Source: an uncultured Ruminococcus sp.
GTDB taxonomy: Bacteria > Bacillota > Clostridia > Oscillospirales > Ruminococcaceae
Length of the DNA: 16,200 nucleotides
Direction: 5' to 3'
Assembly (NCBI GenBank): GCA_900556055.1
Contig: USNJ01000025.1
Location: 1 to 16,200, forward strand
The number at the start of each line of letters is the position of its first letter. The stretch's first letter is position 1. The position numbers and the translations under genes were made by a program. This document shows positions 6,719 to 13,363 of this stretch, piece after piece. A model generated the notes under the pieces. The model was not told where the DNA came from, ran no database searches, and saw only the letters and a list, made by a program, of their open reading frames with translations.

Positions 6719-7904
6719 CTCTGTCGCCGTATTTTTCGTCCCACTCTTCAGCCATATCGGGATACTCTGCAAGATAGAGCTTCTGCTGTTTCTTTGGGAA
6801 TGCGGCAAGCCACTTGCCCTGTTCCGTAGCAGTAATCTGAACGCCTGCCTGCTCGAAAACATAAGCGTTGTCGCGGTCATCGGAGAACCAGAGCATACCC
6901 TTGCAGCGGATTATGCTCTTGGGCCAGTTATCAACAAATCCCTGGAGCTTGTCCTGATTGAAAGGTCTGCGGCGGCGGTATACAAATGTGCCAATGCCGT
7001 ATTCCTCAGCTTCGCCCTCTTCATCGTTATGGCAGTGTCCGCATGTGCATCCTTCGCCATGTTCATGATGATGCTCGTGATCGTGGTCGTGGTGATGCTC
7101 ATGCTCATCATGGTCGTGATCATGGTGATGTTCATGCTCATGATCGTGATCGTGATCGTCGTCATCATCGTCAACGCCGTTTTCATAAGCCTGTGCCCAG
7201 CCAGCCGATGTAACAGCCTTTTCAAAATCATAGGATTTAGTATCAAGAATATCGGAAACAGCGACCTTGCCGAAGCTGGATTCGATGATCCTTGCCTGAG
7301 GCTGGAGAGTGCGGATCATAGCCTTTACTCTGCCAAGCTGCTCAGCATCGACCTTATCTACCTTGTTAAGAATGATAGTGGAGCAGAATTCGATCTGCTG
7401 GATAAGGAGGTTCTCGATGTCCTCTTCTTCGATATCAGCGTTGAGGAGAGCATCTCCGCAGCCAAATTCGGTAGCCATTCTGAGTGCATCAACAACGGTA
7501 ACGATATTGTCAAGACGGCAGATCGCAGGGTAACGCTTGTCAGCCTTGCCCTCAAGCACTGCGATGGACTGAGCGATAGGCATAGGCTCACAGATACCGC
7601 TTGCCTCGATCAGAATGTAGTCAAATTTTCCTGTTTTGATAAGGTCAGCGATCTGGTTCATAAGATCGACCTTCAGTGTGCAGCAGATACAGCCGTTTGA
7701 CAGAGGAACAAGGTTATCGTCCTTCTGAGTAACAGTGCCGCCCTTCTGGATAAGCTCTGCATCAATGTTTACTTCGCCGATATCATTAACGATAACAGCT
7801 GTCTTATAGCCCTCCTGATTGTTCAGGACGTGGTTGATAAGAGTGGTCTTTCCTGCGCCGAGGTAACCGGTCAGCAAGGTGATTGGTACGAGATTTTTCT
7901 TCAT
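6699..7904 (-). CDS. CobW/COG0523 (ZNG1/YciC-like) GTPase, putative zinc metallochaperone; C-terminus frameshifted
   Basis: A G3E-family GTPase thought to deliver zinc, or another metal, to client enzymes in the cytoplasm. The start at 7904 (MKKNLVPITLL) has AAAGGAA 7 bases upstream; the longer open frame reaches back towards the promoter. Visible motifs are Walker A GYLGAGKT at 13-20, the metal-binding CxCC in GCICC at 71-75, Walker-B-like ILIEASG at 97-103, and NKVD at 180-183. An Asp/His tract at 245-292 ends in CTCGHCH. The CobW_C domain follows, but the frame ends in RQKHG at 6699, while the conserved last 20 residues are readable in another frame. No Zur-type box was recognised upstream. 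It stands alone with its own promoter and terminator. Metal identity is inference. Confidence 0.92.
   Translation of the reverse strand: MKKNLVPITLLTGYLGAGKTTLINHVLNNQEGYKTAVIVNDIGEVNIDAELIQKGGTVTQKDDNLVPLSNGCICCTLKVDLMNQIADLIKTGKFDYILIEASGICEPMPIAQSIAVLEGKADKRYPAICRLDNIVTVVDALRMATEFGCGDALLNADIEEEDIENLLIQQIEFCSTIILNKVDKVDAEQLGRVKAMIRTLQPQARIIESSFGKVAVSDILDTKSYDFEKAVTSAGWAQAYENGVDDDDDDHDHDHEHEHHHDHDHDEHEHHHDHDHEHHHEHGEGCTCGHCHNDEEGEAEEYGIGTFVYRRRRPFNQDKLQGFVDNWPKSIIRCKGMLWFSDDRDNAYVFEQAGVQITATEQGKWLAAFPKKQQKLYLAEYPDMAEEWDEKYGDRDRQKHG
7029..7172 (-). repeat. His/Asp-rich low-complexity tract within the CobW-like gene
   Basis: Encodes residues 245-292: six consecutive Asp, then alternating His/Asp/Glu with 21 His in 42 residues, closing with CTCGHCH. 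The DNA is an imperfect GTGATG/CATGAT-type trinucleotide repeat. Such tracts are common metal-buffering insertions in COG0523 proteins. The repeat also creates a long spurious open frame on the plus strand. Confidence 0.9.
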
Positions 7905-7958
7905 ATATATCATTTCCTTTCGTATACTAAACAAGGAGAGAATGCCTCTCGAAGATAA

Positions 7959-7987
7959 ATTATACCACATCGGAAGTCTTTTTTCAA
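7959..7987 (-). promoter_or_regulatory. Sigma-A promoter of the CobW-like gene
   Basis: The minus strand reads TTGAAA (7987-7982), a 17-base spacer ending TGG (extended -10), then TATAAT (7964-7959). It lies 55 bases before the ATG at 7904. A small GAGAG/CTCTC hairpin (7936-7950) sits in the untranslated leader. Confidence 0.85.
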
Positions 7988-8013
7988 GGGATTTCACATA
8001 TTTTTCAAAAAAA

Positions 8014-8054
8014 GCCTGCCGCCGATGCTTTCAGATAAAGCACCGACAGCAGGC
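8014..8054 (-). terminator. Intrinsic terminator after the RNHCP gene
   Basis: An 18-bp stem with a 5-base loop (CAGAT or its complement) lies 6 bases after the RNHCP stop. Its three mismatches are C-A or A-C in plus-strand RNA but all become G-U wobbles in minus-strand RNA. A run of seven T follows only on the minus strand. Both facts assign it to the minus-strand transcript. Confidence 0.9.
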
Positions 8055-8059
8055 AGATT

Positions 8060-8485
8060 TTATTTGATGCTTCCTTCTCCGCCCATCAGCGCAGTGAGTT
8101 CTTCGATGCGTTCGATGGGGAAAGGCGGCTGGCAGAGCGGCCGCATTGCAATGCTCATGAGCTTCATGGGATTGTCATCGGCAGCCGATCTGTTGGACGA
8201 AAGCGTTCCGCAGCGTTTGCAGCGATGGATTATCGCCCATTCGCCGCCCTTTCTCACCCACACCGCAACAGGCTCCATTATTCCTCCGCAGTCGGAAAGA
8301 CGGTCGCCCGGTTCGATGTCAACGTGCAGGCTGGAAAGGCAGTTGGGACAGTGATTCCTGTGGTCGCTTCCTGCTCCCTCGGGGACGACTGTGCGTCCGC
8401 AGACCCTGCATACAAAAGTATCCTTGCAGGCGTGATTGCGGTAATATCCGCTTTCGTACATTTTTCTTTTATTTTCACGGTTCAT
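8060..8485 (-). CDS. RNHCP-domain zinc-binding protein
   Basis: A 141-residue soluble protein that matches the RNHCP domain (named after its motif). It contains RNHCPNCLSSLHVD at residues 43-56, EPGDR at 58-62, a WAIIHRCKRCG segment at 83-93, and DDN at 103-105. Four cysteine positions form zinc-ribbon-like pairs: C26xxC29, C46xxC49, C66, and C89xxC92. The biochemical role of the family is not established; nucleic-acid or ribosome association is a common guess from the zinc ribbons but nothing here shows it. The ATG at 8485 has GGGAGG 9 bases upstream, part of a possible leader switch (8495-8550). A hairpin terminator follows. It may be co-transcribed with the upstream lipoprotein gene because no terminator separates them. 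Confidence 0.88.
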   Translation of the reverse strand: MNRENKRKMYESGYYRNHACKDTFVCRVCGRTVVPEGAGSDHRNHCPNCLSSLHVDIEPGDRLSDCGGIMEPVAVWVRKGGEWAIIHRCKRCGTLSSNRSAADDNPMKLMSIAMRPLCQPPFPIERIEELTALMGGEGSIK

Positions 8486-8494
8486 TGATAGATT

Positions 8495-8550
8495 CCTCCC
8501 GGATTTTTTTATGATCCTATGGGAGGTACGGCAAAGTATACTGACCTCCC
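8495..8550 (-). promoter_or_regulatory. Candidate translational switch in the RNHCP leader
   Basis: On the minus strand three segments compete: GGGAGGT (8550-8544), ACCTCCC (8527-8521) and the SD GGGAGG (8500-8495). The middle one can pair with the first over 7 bp, leaving the SD free. Or it can pair with the SD over 6 bp, extended by GGAT/ATCC (8517-8514 with 8504-8501) into a 10-bp stem with a 3-base bulge and a 9-base loop, hiding the SD. No U-run follows, so it is not a terminator. The pairing is seen; its function is inference. Confidence 0.45.
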
Positions 8551-8605
8551 TGTCAGAATACTATTGCAGATGTGTATGTTGTTTTCAAAAACATTCTCCT
8601 AACCT

Positions 8606-9310
8606 TTAATATATCATTTTTGTGAGTACCCATCTTCCGTTTTCATATACCGCTTCTGCGTCAACGGAATAGGGTTCGGGGATAACTTCTTCTGCGGGTT
8701 CCTCAAGCTGTCCTGTTATAGTGAATTTGCATGATGTGCTGTCCGAGTATGTTATGTCGATCGCTGCATTGTCCCAGTTTACGTAATATCCCTTGCCGCC
8801 GTCATATGCCGCATTAATGCAAAGATCACCGTTTATGTCGAGATATTTCGGATCATTTTCATAAGGATAATTATAAAGCAGCTCGTCTGTATAATCCGAA
8901 GTATAAATTGTAAGCAGGTAATTTTTCAGATCATCGAATGTCCTGAATTTTTCGTCATCTACCTTGTAAATATATTCGCCCTCCACGGGATCGCCCGAAT
9001 AATGGAGAGAACTGAGCGAGAAAATGTATATCATGCAGTGGAGATTCCCGTCCATAAGCTCTCTGAGTGTATCGGCGGAAACAGTGTTTTCAGCAGCTTC
9101 CGTTTCGGCGGAAGTCTCAGCCGATGCTGCGGCTTCTGTTTCTGCGGCTGTTTCCGTTTCCGAAGATGTTTCAGTATCAGCCGAAGTTCCAGCCGTTTCG
9201 ATCACAGTTTCGGACGGTGTTATAACGGTTGTCTGATCTCCGTTGACTGCGGGTGAACATGAACAAAGCAGCAGCGAGATCAGCGTGATAAGAATAATTC
9301 TGCGTTTCAT
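8606..9310 (-). CDS. Lipoprotein with Thr/Ser/Glu/Ala-rich linker; C-terminal domain possibly IseA-like
   Basis: A 234-residue predicted surface lipoprotein: signal MKRRIILITLISLLLCSC with the likely acylated C18, then a low-complexity T/S/E/A linker over about residues 25-80 with repeated ETSAETEAAE-type units, then a folded domain of about 150 residues. That domain has DLKNYLLTIYT, YLDINGDLCINA, GKGYYVNWDNAAIDI and a closing ENGRWVLTKMIY, a pattern like IseA/YoeB-type inhibitors of cell-wall DL-endopeptidases and related secreted domains of unknown function. The match is by pattern memory only and is tentative. AGGAAGG lies 7 bases before the ATG, and a good promoter is at 9345-9373. No terminator is visible before the RNHCP gene. 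Confidence 0.7.
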   Translation of the reverse strand: MKRRIILITLISLLLCSCSPAVNGDQTTVITPSETVIETAGTSADTETSSETETAAETEAAASAETSAETEAAENTVSADTLRELMDGNLHCMIYIFSLSSLHYSGDPVEGEYIYKVDDEKFRTFDDLKNYLLTIYTSDYTDELLYNYPYENDPKYLDINGDLCINAAYDGGKGYYVNWDNAAIDITYSDSTSCKFTITGQLEEPAEEVIPEPYSVDAEAVYENGRWVLTKMIY

Positions 9311-9344
9311 AAAAAAATCCTTCCTTGTTTATCGTTTGATGCTT

Positions 9345-9373
9345 ATTATACTATTGCAAAATAAAAATGTAAA
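9345..9373 (-). promoter_or_regulatory. Sigma-A promoter of the lipoprotein gene
   Basis: The minus strand reads TTTACA (9373-9368), a 17-base spacer and TATAAT (9350-9345), about 35 bases before the ATG at 9310. The weak palindrome at 9376-9400 abuts the -35 element. Confidence 0.82.
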
Positions 9374-9375
9374 GC

Positions 9376-9400
9376 CAAAATCGCTAAGATGCAGATTTTG
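9376..9400 (-). terminator. Weak A/T-rich hairpin after the flippase gene (possible terminator or operator)
   Basis: CAAAATC and GATTTTG form a 7-bp stem around an 11-base loop, 16 bases past the flippase stop. On the minus strand a T-rich stretch follows, but not immediately. It could end the polysaccharide operon weakly, or act as an operator since it touches the lipoprotein -35. Neither role is demonstrated. Confidence 0.28.
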
Positions 9401-9415
9401 AGGGATAAGCTGCAA

Positions 9416-10951
9416 TTATCTTCGGAATATTTTTCTGAATGCTGATTTTCCCAATCCAAGGAAATATCTGAAATTATCCGTTCTTAAAAAGCATATCAGG
9501 AATATCAGATTCGGAACTGCGGCACATATGAGCATTTTCAGGATAAATCCGGATATTCCTGCCAATGTTACGGCATTTGCCGCTGCCGATGTCAGAAGAT
9601 ACGCCGCAAATGATACCGCCGTGTAGAGAAGCATGGTAAGAATGTGCTTTGTCATGGGCTTATGGAAAACGTGCCTGAACAGCATTAGAGGTTCTATCCA
9701 TATGCATGTCAGAAGGGTACTGATGATAGTTCCGAGAAAAACACCCGCTGCGCCGAAATGCTTTGCGAGGACTATTGACGCAATGATGTTTATCGCCGAT
9801 TCTGCCAGCGGTTTATATCGGTCGTAATAAAATGCGCCTGTCGCCTCACGGAAGGTGAGTGATGTTTTTCTCATGCCGCCGATAAAGAAGTTTATTGTGA
9901 TAACAGCTGTCGTAAATCCGTCAAAGAGCATATTGTTCCCAAGCCAGAGCGTGATGAACGGGCTGAGCAGTACCCACAGGCAAACGGAACAGAAACCGTA
10001 TATCCAGAAATTCAGGAAAAACATTCTGTCAAAAACGGTCACCATTTTGTCGGTATTTTTTTCGTCGGATACGGCATTGAGGTTTCCCACGCCCGCAAGC
10101 ACAGACTGAAAGACCTGATTTATAACAAGCGTGAGCGCATTTGTTATCAGGTAATAATTTGAATAGATGCCGACTGCCGCAAGGCTCACGAATTTCGACA
10201 GGATTATGTTATCCGTAGAAAGCACGACAACTCCGCCGATCTTATGAAAAAGCATTGCGCCGATGTTTTTCTTTATTTCGACCAATGTTTCCTTTTCAAC
10301 GGGCTTTGCGTCATTTTCTTTCAGATAGGGGTACATTCTGTCAGCCTTAAAGGATACTGCGGCATTTTCTGCGGCGGTGAACAGGGTCTGCATCACGAGA
10401 AATGCGATATAGCTGCCGGTTGAAAGCAGAATTATTATCTGAACGGCATTGAGCAGGAAATAAAATCCGTAGCGGTAGATAGTTGCGATATAGCGTTTTT
10501 CATCGCATATAATGAGCGCACGCTTGTATGAGAAAAAATAGGAAACTGCGGTGTTCAGCGTGAAAAGCCAGTAAATGACCGTCAGATGCGGGATATCCGG
10601 CACTTCGTTCATGAACACGGTGTAAAACGGTGTGAATGCTGCACCTATCAGCAGTATCGCAATGCCGATTGCAATATAAGCCTTTCTGTAAAGTGCCATC
10701 AGGCTTTTTATCTTCGGGATATCGTTCTGCGCAAGCGGCTTGTAAAGGCTGAAATTCATTGCGGGACCTATGCCCAGCTCGACCAGTGAAAAGATAGTCA
10801 GGATATTTGTGAAAAGCCCATTCAGACCGAGATAATCTTCGCTGAGACAGTCAAGGAATATTATCCTCGCCGCAAAGCTGATGATTATTCCCAGTACCTG
10901 CCCGATCATGGCGGTTATTAGGTTTTTGATTGAGCTTTCTGTTCGTGACAT
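9416..10951 (-). CDS. Polysaccharide flippase (Wzx/RfbX-like, MOP superfamily)
   Basis: An integral membrane protein of 511 residues with about 12-14 hydrophobic helices throughout. It is expected to flip undecaprenyl-diphosphate-linked repeat units from the inner to the outer face of the membrane. The N-terminus SRTESSIKNLITAMIGQVLG and the following FLDCLSEDYLGLNGLFTNIL and VELGIGPAMNFSLY are typical of Firmicute polysaccharide-biosynthesis flippases. A GGAGAG site precedes the ATG at 10951, 13 bases after the polymerase stop, so it is the last gene of the glycan operon. Length is normal and no lesion is visible. The transported glycan cannot be predicted from sequence. Confidence 0.88.
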   Translation of the reverse strand: MSRTESSIKNLITAMIGQVLGIIISFAARIIFLDCLSEDYLGLNGLFTNILTIFSLVELGIGPAMNFSLYKPLAQNDIPKIKSLMALYRKAYIAIGIAILLIGAAFTPFYTVFMNEVPDIPHLTVIYWLFTLNTAVSYFFSYKRALIICDEKRYIATIYRYGFYFLLNAVQIIILLSTGSYIAFLVMQTLFTAAENAAVSFKADRMYPYLKENDAKPVEKETLVEIKKNIGAMLFHKIGGVVVLSTDNIILSKFVSLAAVGIYSNYYLITNALTLVINQVFQSVLAGVGNLNAVSDEKNTDKMVTVFDRMFFLNFWIYGFCSVCLWVLLSPFITLWLGNNMLFDGFTTAVITINFFIGGMRKTSLTFREATGAFYYDRYKPLAESAINIIASIVLAKHFGAAGVFLGTIISTLLTCIWIEPLMLFRHVFHKPMTKHILTMLLYTAVSFAAYLLTSAAANAVTLAGISGFILKMLICAAVPNLIFLICFLRTDNFRYFLGLGKSAFRKIFRR

Positions 10952-10964
10952 ATGATCTCTCCGT

Positions 10965-12200
10965 TTACCGACGGTTCAGACGGTAATAAATGTAGCGTTT
11001 TGAAATGTGGATATCTTCAGACTTATCAGAACTGTCATTGGCTTTTATCTGCTCAATAATAATGTCGCAGTTGCTGCCCATTATAAGCACAGCAAACACC
11101 CATACGACCCCGTAATATGACTCCATCATCATCATTGAAATCATGGCAAATGTCATTGCGGTAATAATGCCTGCGATACCCGAGTATCTGAACTTCTGAA
11201 GCTTGCTGCCTGAAATAATAAAAAGAGCAACAAAAAATATCAAAGCTATCGTTCCGCCCTGAAGCATTGTTTCCAAAAAAGCATTATGGGCATAATAGGC
11301 ATATCCGTTAGGCATATTTATCATTCCTGAATTTCTTACACCGTAGCCAAACACAGGCGATTCCTTTATCAAAAATATTGCCTTGTCCCAGATAGCAGTG
11401 CGCCCCGTAAATGAAACATTTTTTTTCAGGATTTTTTCGATTATAAAAGCAAAATTATCCTGAAGTCTCAGTACTACAATTGACACAAACATCAAAATAT
11501 AAATTGGGTAAACTGTTGCAGGCTGTACCATAACTGCACATTTTTTTTTGTAGAAAAACAAAATATAGATCAGGACAATAAACCATCCTACCACTCCCGT
11601 TGCGGACCATGTTATAATGAAAGTTGCGGATATAAGGAGAAGCATAATATTTCTCTGAATTTTTCTTTCCCAAAGCTCACCGTAAATCACAGCAATGACC
11701 ATTGCAGTCACAAGTATTGGTGACAGCGCATTATCAATTCCCATAAAATTGATCTGAGAACCCAGTGCGTCCGTGGTGACGCCGTTTGGATACATTAAAA
11801 GAAGCAAAAAATTTATCCCTATAAGTGTAAAGCAAAGATCAAAAAGCGATTTAAAAAAAACTTTGCTGTTGTAGTTTATTCCAAGATCTATAAGGACGCT
11901 GAAACCAATGACCGATCCTGCCGCAATGCCGAATTTTAATATACTTCCGTTGCAGAATATCGTTGGAATAAAGATACTGAGTTCAAAGACAATAATACCT
12001 AAAATAGCCTTTGATAAGCGCTTATGGATTATAAGACAGCCTATGATGATACAGAAAGATATCATTCTGTAAAAATCATATATATTGTCAACAAATTGCA
12101 GTCCATTCATATTTTCAAAGCAGGCAGGTTTTATGAATGGAATCAACAGAAAAACTACGGCTGCCTCGCTATCAAAAAGCTTTGAAAGAAACCTGTTCAT
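10965..12200 (-). CDS. O-antigen polymerase/ligase-family membrane protein (Wzy-like)
   Basis: A 411-residue membrane protein with about ten hydrophobic segments and the large periplasm-facing loop typical of the Wzy_C / O-antigen ligase family. The loop contains TGRTAIWDKAIFLIKESP at 265-282, FGYG at 284-287, and YYAHNAFLETMLQGG at 302-316, with conserved R267, H305 and E310. In a Gram-positive host without lipid A it should polymerise lipid-linked repeat units into a capsule or exopolysaccharide. Its own SD is weak (AAAGG about 12 bases upstream), but a 9-codon ORF with a good SD ends in ATGA over its start. By eye the gene is more A+T-rich than its neighbours, as is common for polymerase genes exchanged between glycan clusters. 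Confidence 0.87.
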   Translation of the reverse strand: MNRFLSKLFDSEAAVVFLLIPFIKPACFENMNGLQFVDNIYDFYRMISFCIIIGCLIIHKRLSKAILGIIVFELSIFIPTIFCNGSILKFGIAAGSVIGFSVLIDLGINYNSKVFFKSLFDLCFTLIGINFLLLLMYPNGVTTDALGSQINFMGIDNALSPILVTAMVIAVIYGELWERKIQRNIMLLLISATFIITWSATGVVGWFIVLIYILFFYKKKCAVMVQPATVYPIYILMFVSIVVLRLQDNFAFIIEKILKKNVSFTGRTAIWDKAIFLIKESPVFGYGVRNSGMINMPNGYAYYAHNAFLETMLQGGTIALIFFVALFIISGSKLQKFRYSGIAGIITAMTFAMISMMMMESYYGVVWVFAVLIMGSNCDIIIEQIKANDSSDKSEDIHISKRYIYYRLNRR

Positions 12201-12226
12201 TTATTGTGAAAACCTTTCGTATTCAT
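12197..12226 (-). CDS. Nine-codon leader ORF overlapping the Wzy start
   Basis: ATG at 12226 opens MNTKGFHNK and stops at TGA, overlapping the polymerase ATG as ATGA. AAGG lies a proper 7-8 bases before it, just after the glycosyltransferase stop, whereas the polymerase has only a distant SD. It could work as a translational coupler by reinitiation. Its small size leaves chance as a real alternative. Confidence 0.3.
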   Translation of the reverse strand: MNTKGFHNK

Positions 12227-12235
12227 AAATAATCC

Positions 12236-13357
12236 TTATCCGTCCAACAGAGAACGATAAATTTTCTCCAGCTGCTTTGCAGTATCATTTATATCATATC
12301 CCACTGCTTTTATCTCCTCGGCATAGCTGCGCCGCTCATAGCCATTGCACGCAGAAAGGATATGCTCCGCCCACTCTTTCGGAGAAGCGGAAAGCGGCAT
12401 AAAGCTGCAAAGCTCCGTTACGGCGGCTTCTTTGGGTACGCCGTCCGAGCAGACAGTTATAAGTCCCGATGTCTGAGCCTCGACCGCGGCGATGCCAAGT
12501 CCTTCGGACAGCGATGGGAACGCAAAGCAGTCAAAAGCCTGATACAGAGCGGAAACATTGTCAACAGAACCGCAGAAAACGACTTTTTCCGATATGTCAA
12601 GTGCTTTTGCTTTTTCACGGAGACTGTCCGAAAGTTCGCCGTCTCCCGCAATAACAAGAATGCTGTTGCTGCGAATTTTCAGTATCTCCGAAAATGTATC
12701 GAGAAGAAAAGTCTGGTTTTTTAATATGCACAGTCTGCCGACATTTCCGATAACAAAGCTGTCGGAGAGCTTCATTCTTTCTCTTTCCGTTGTGCGTATG
12801 CCAACGCTGTATGAAAAGGCAGATGTATCTATTCCGTTTTTCAGCAGAATAAAATCCGTTTTGCCAAACATATACTTTGCCGCACTTTCGGAACACGCTG
12901 CAAATTTGCTGCCTGTTCTGCGGTTAACAGTCCTGAATATGGGGTCAAGTATTTTTTCAAAGAATTTACAGTCATTTCTTTCGGAAAAATGAGAATGAAG
13001 AATTATGTTTTTGCACCCTGCAATTTGTGCTGCCATTGCATACAGTCCGTCATACGGTCTGCACAAATGGATATGGATAATATCATAATGATTTTCTTTG
13101 GCATATCTCAGAAATCCGTTCCATTTTGCAAGGACTCTGAATGGCTTAAACCTGATAGATGCATAATTCTGAGCGGGACATATCAATTTTATGTTATGTT
13201 TTTCGGCAAAATCAATATATTTATCTGTTGAGGGTTTGTTTTCATAATAAATTTCAGCCTCGGCAGTATGCGAATCCAATCTGCTGACTGAATCGAAAAC
13301 AAATTTTTCTATGCCGCCATTCTCGATATATTTAAGCTTTTCAAGAACTTTGACCAT
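12236..13357 (-). CDS. Family 4 glycosyltransferase (GT-B, EpsF-like)
   Basis: A cytoplasmic or membrane-peripheral retaining glycosyltransferase that adds a sugar to the lipid-linked repeat unit. The 373-residue GT-B protein opens with the acceptor-side motif NGGIEKFV at 13-20 and HIHLCRPYDG at 95-104. Its donor half has GNVGRLCILKNQTF at 204-217, VIAGDGEL at 235-242, and the EX7E motif FPSLSEGLGIAAVEA at 280-294 (E285, E293). The start at 13357 uses GAGGTG, which lies within the last codons of the Stealth gene; the stop of that gene is 6 bases upstream, so the two are coupled. Sugar donor and linkage cannot be read from the sequence. It is the only classical glycosyltransferase in the window. 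Confidence 0.9.
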   Translation of the reverse strand: MVKVLEKLKYIENGGIEKFVFDSVSRLDSHTAEAEIYYENKPSTDKYIDFAEKHNIKLICPAQNYASIRFKPFRVLAKWNGFLRYAKENHYDIIHIHLCRPYDGLYAMAAQIAGCKNIILHSHFSERNDCKFFEKILDPIFRTVNRRTGSKFAACSESAAKYMFGKTDFILLKNGIDTSAFSYSVGIRTTERERMKLSDSFVIGNVGRLCILKNQTFLLDTFSEILKIRSNSILVIAGDGELSDSLREKAKALDISEKVVFCGSVDNVSALYQAFDCFAFPSLSEGLGIAAVEAQTSGLITVCSDGVPKEAAVTELCSFMPLSASPKEWAEHILSACNGYERRSYAEEIKAVGYDINDTAKQLEKIYRSLLDG

Positions 13358-13363
13358 TTATCG

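Noticed and set aside
7029..7172. CRISPR-like or regulatory DNA repeat
   Set aside because: The repeats are irregular trinucleotide units without spacers and are fully explained by the coding of a His/Asp tract.
6600..7700. A 366-codon open frame on the plus strand
   Set aside because: It is antisense to the CobW-like gene, its middle is the hydrophobic mirror of the His/Asp repeat, and it begins inside a terminator. The minus-strand gene has all family motifs.
7905..7958. Zur or other metal-regulator box in the CobW leader
   Set aside because: Only a 5-bp GAGAG/CTCTC inverted repeat is present; nothing like the A/T-rich palindromic Zur consensus was seen.
8521..8550. Terminator between the lipoprotein and RNHCP genes
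   Set aside because: The GGGAGGT/ACCTCCC hairpin is not followed by a T-run on either strand; the minus strand runs into A-rich sequence.
8486..8605. Separate promoter for the RNHCP gene
   Set aside because: TTGAAA near 8575 with TAGTAT needs a 19-base spacer and a poor -10, and TTGCCG-N17-TAAAAA is equally weak. Read-through from the lipoprotein promoter explains expression as well.
9002..9256. Ser/Cys-rich and Val/Ser-rich open frames on the plus strand
   Set aside because: They mirror the T/S/E/A linker of the lipoprotein gene on the opposite strand and have no SD or family resemblance.
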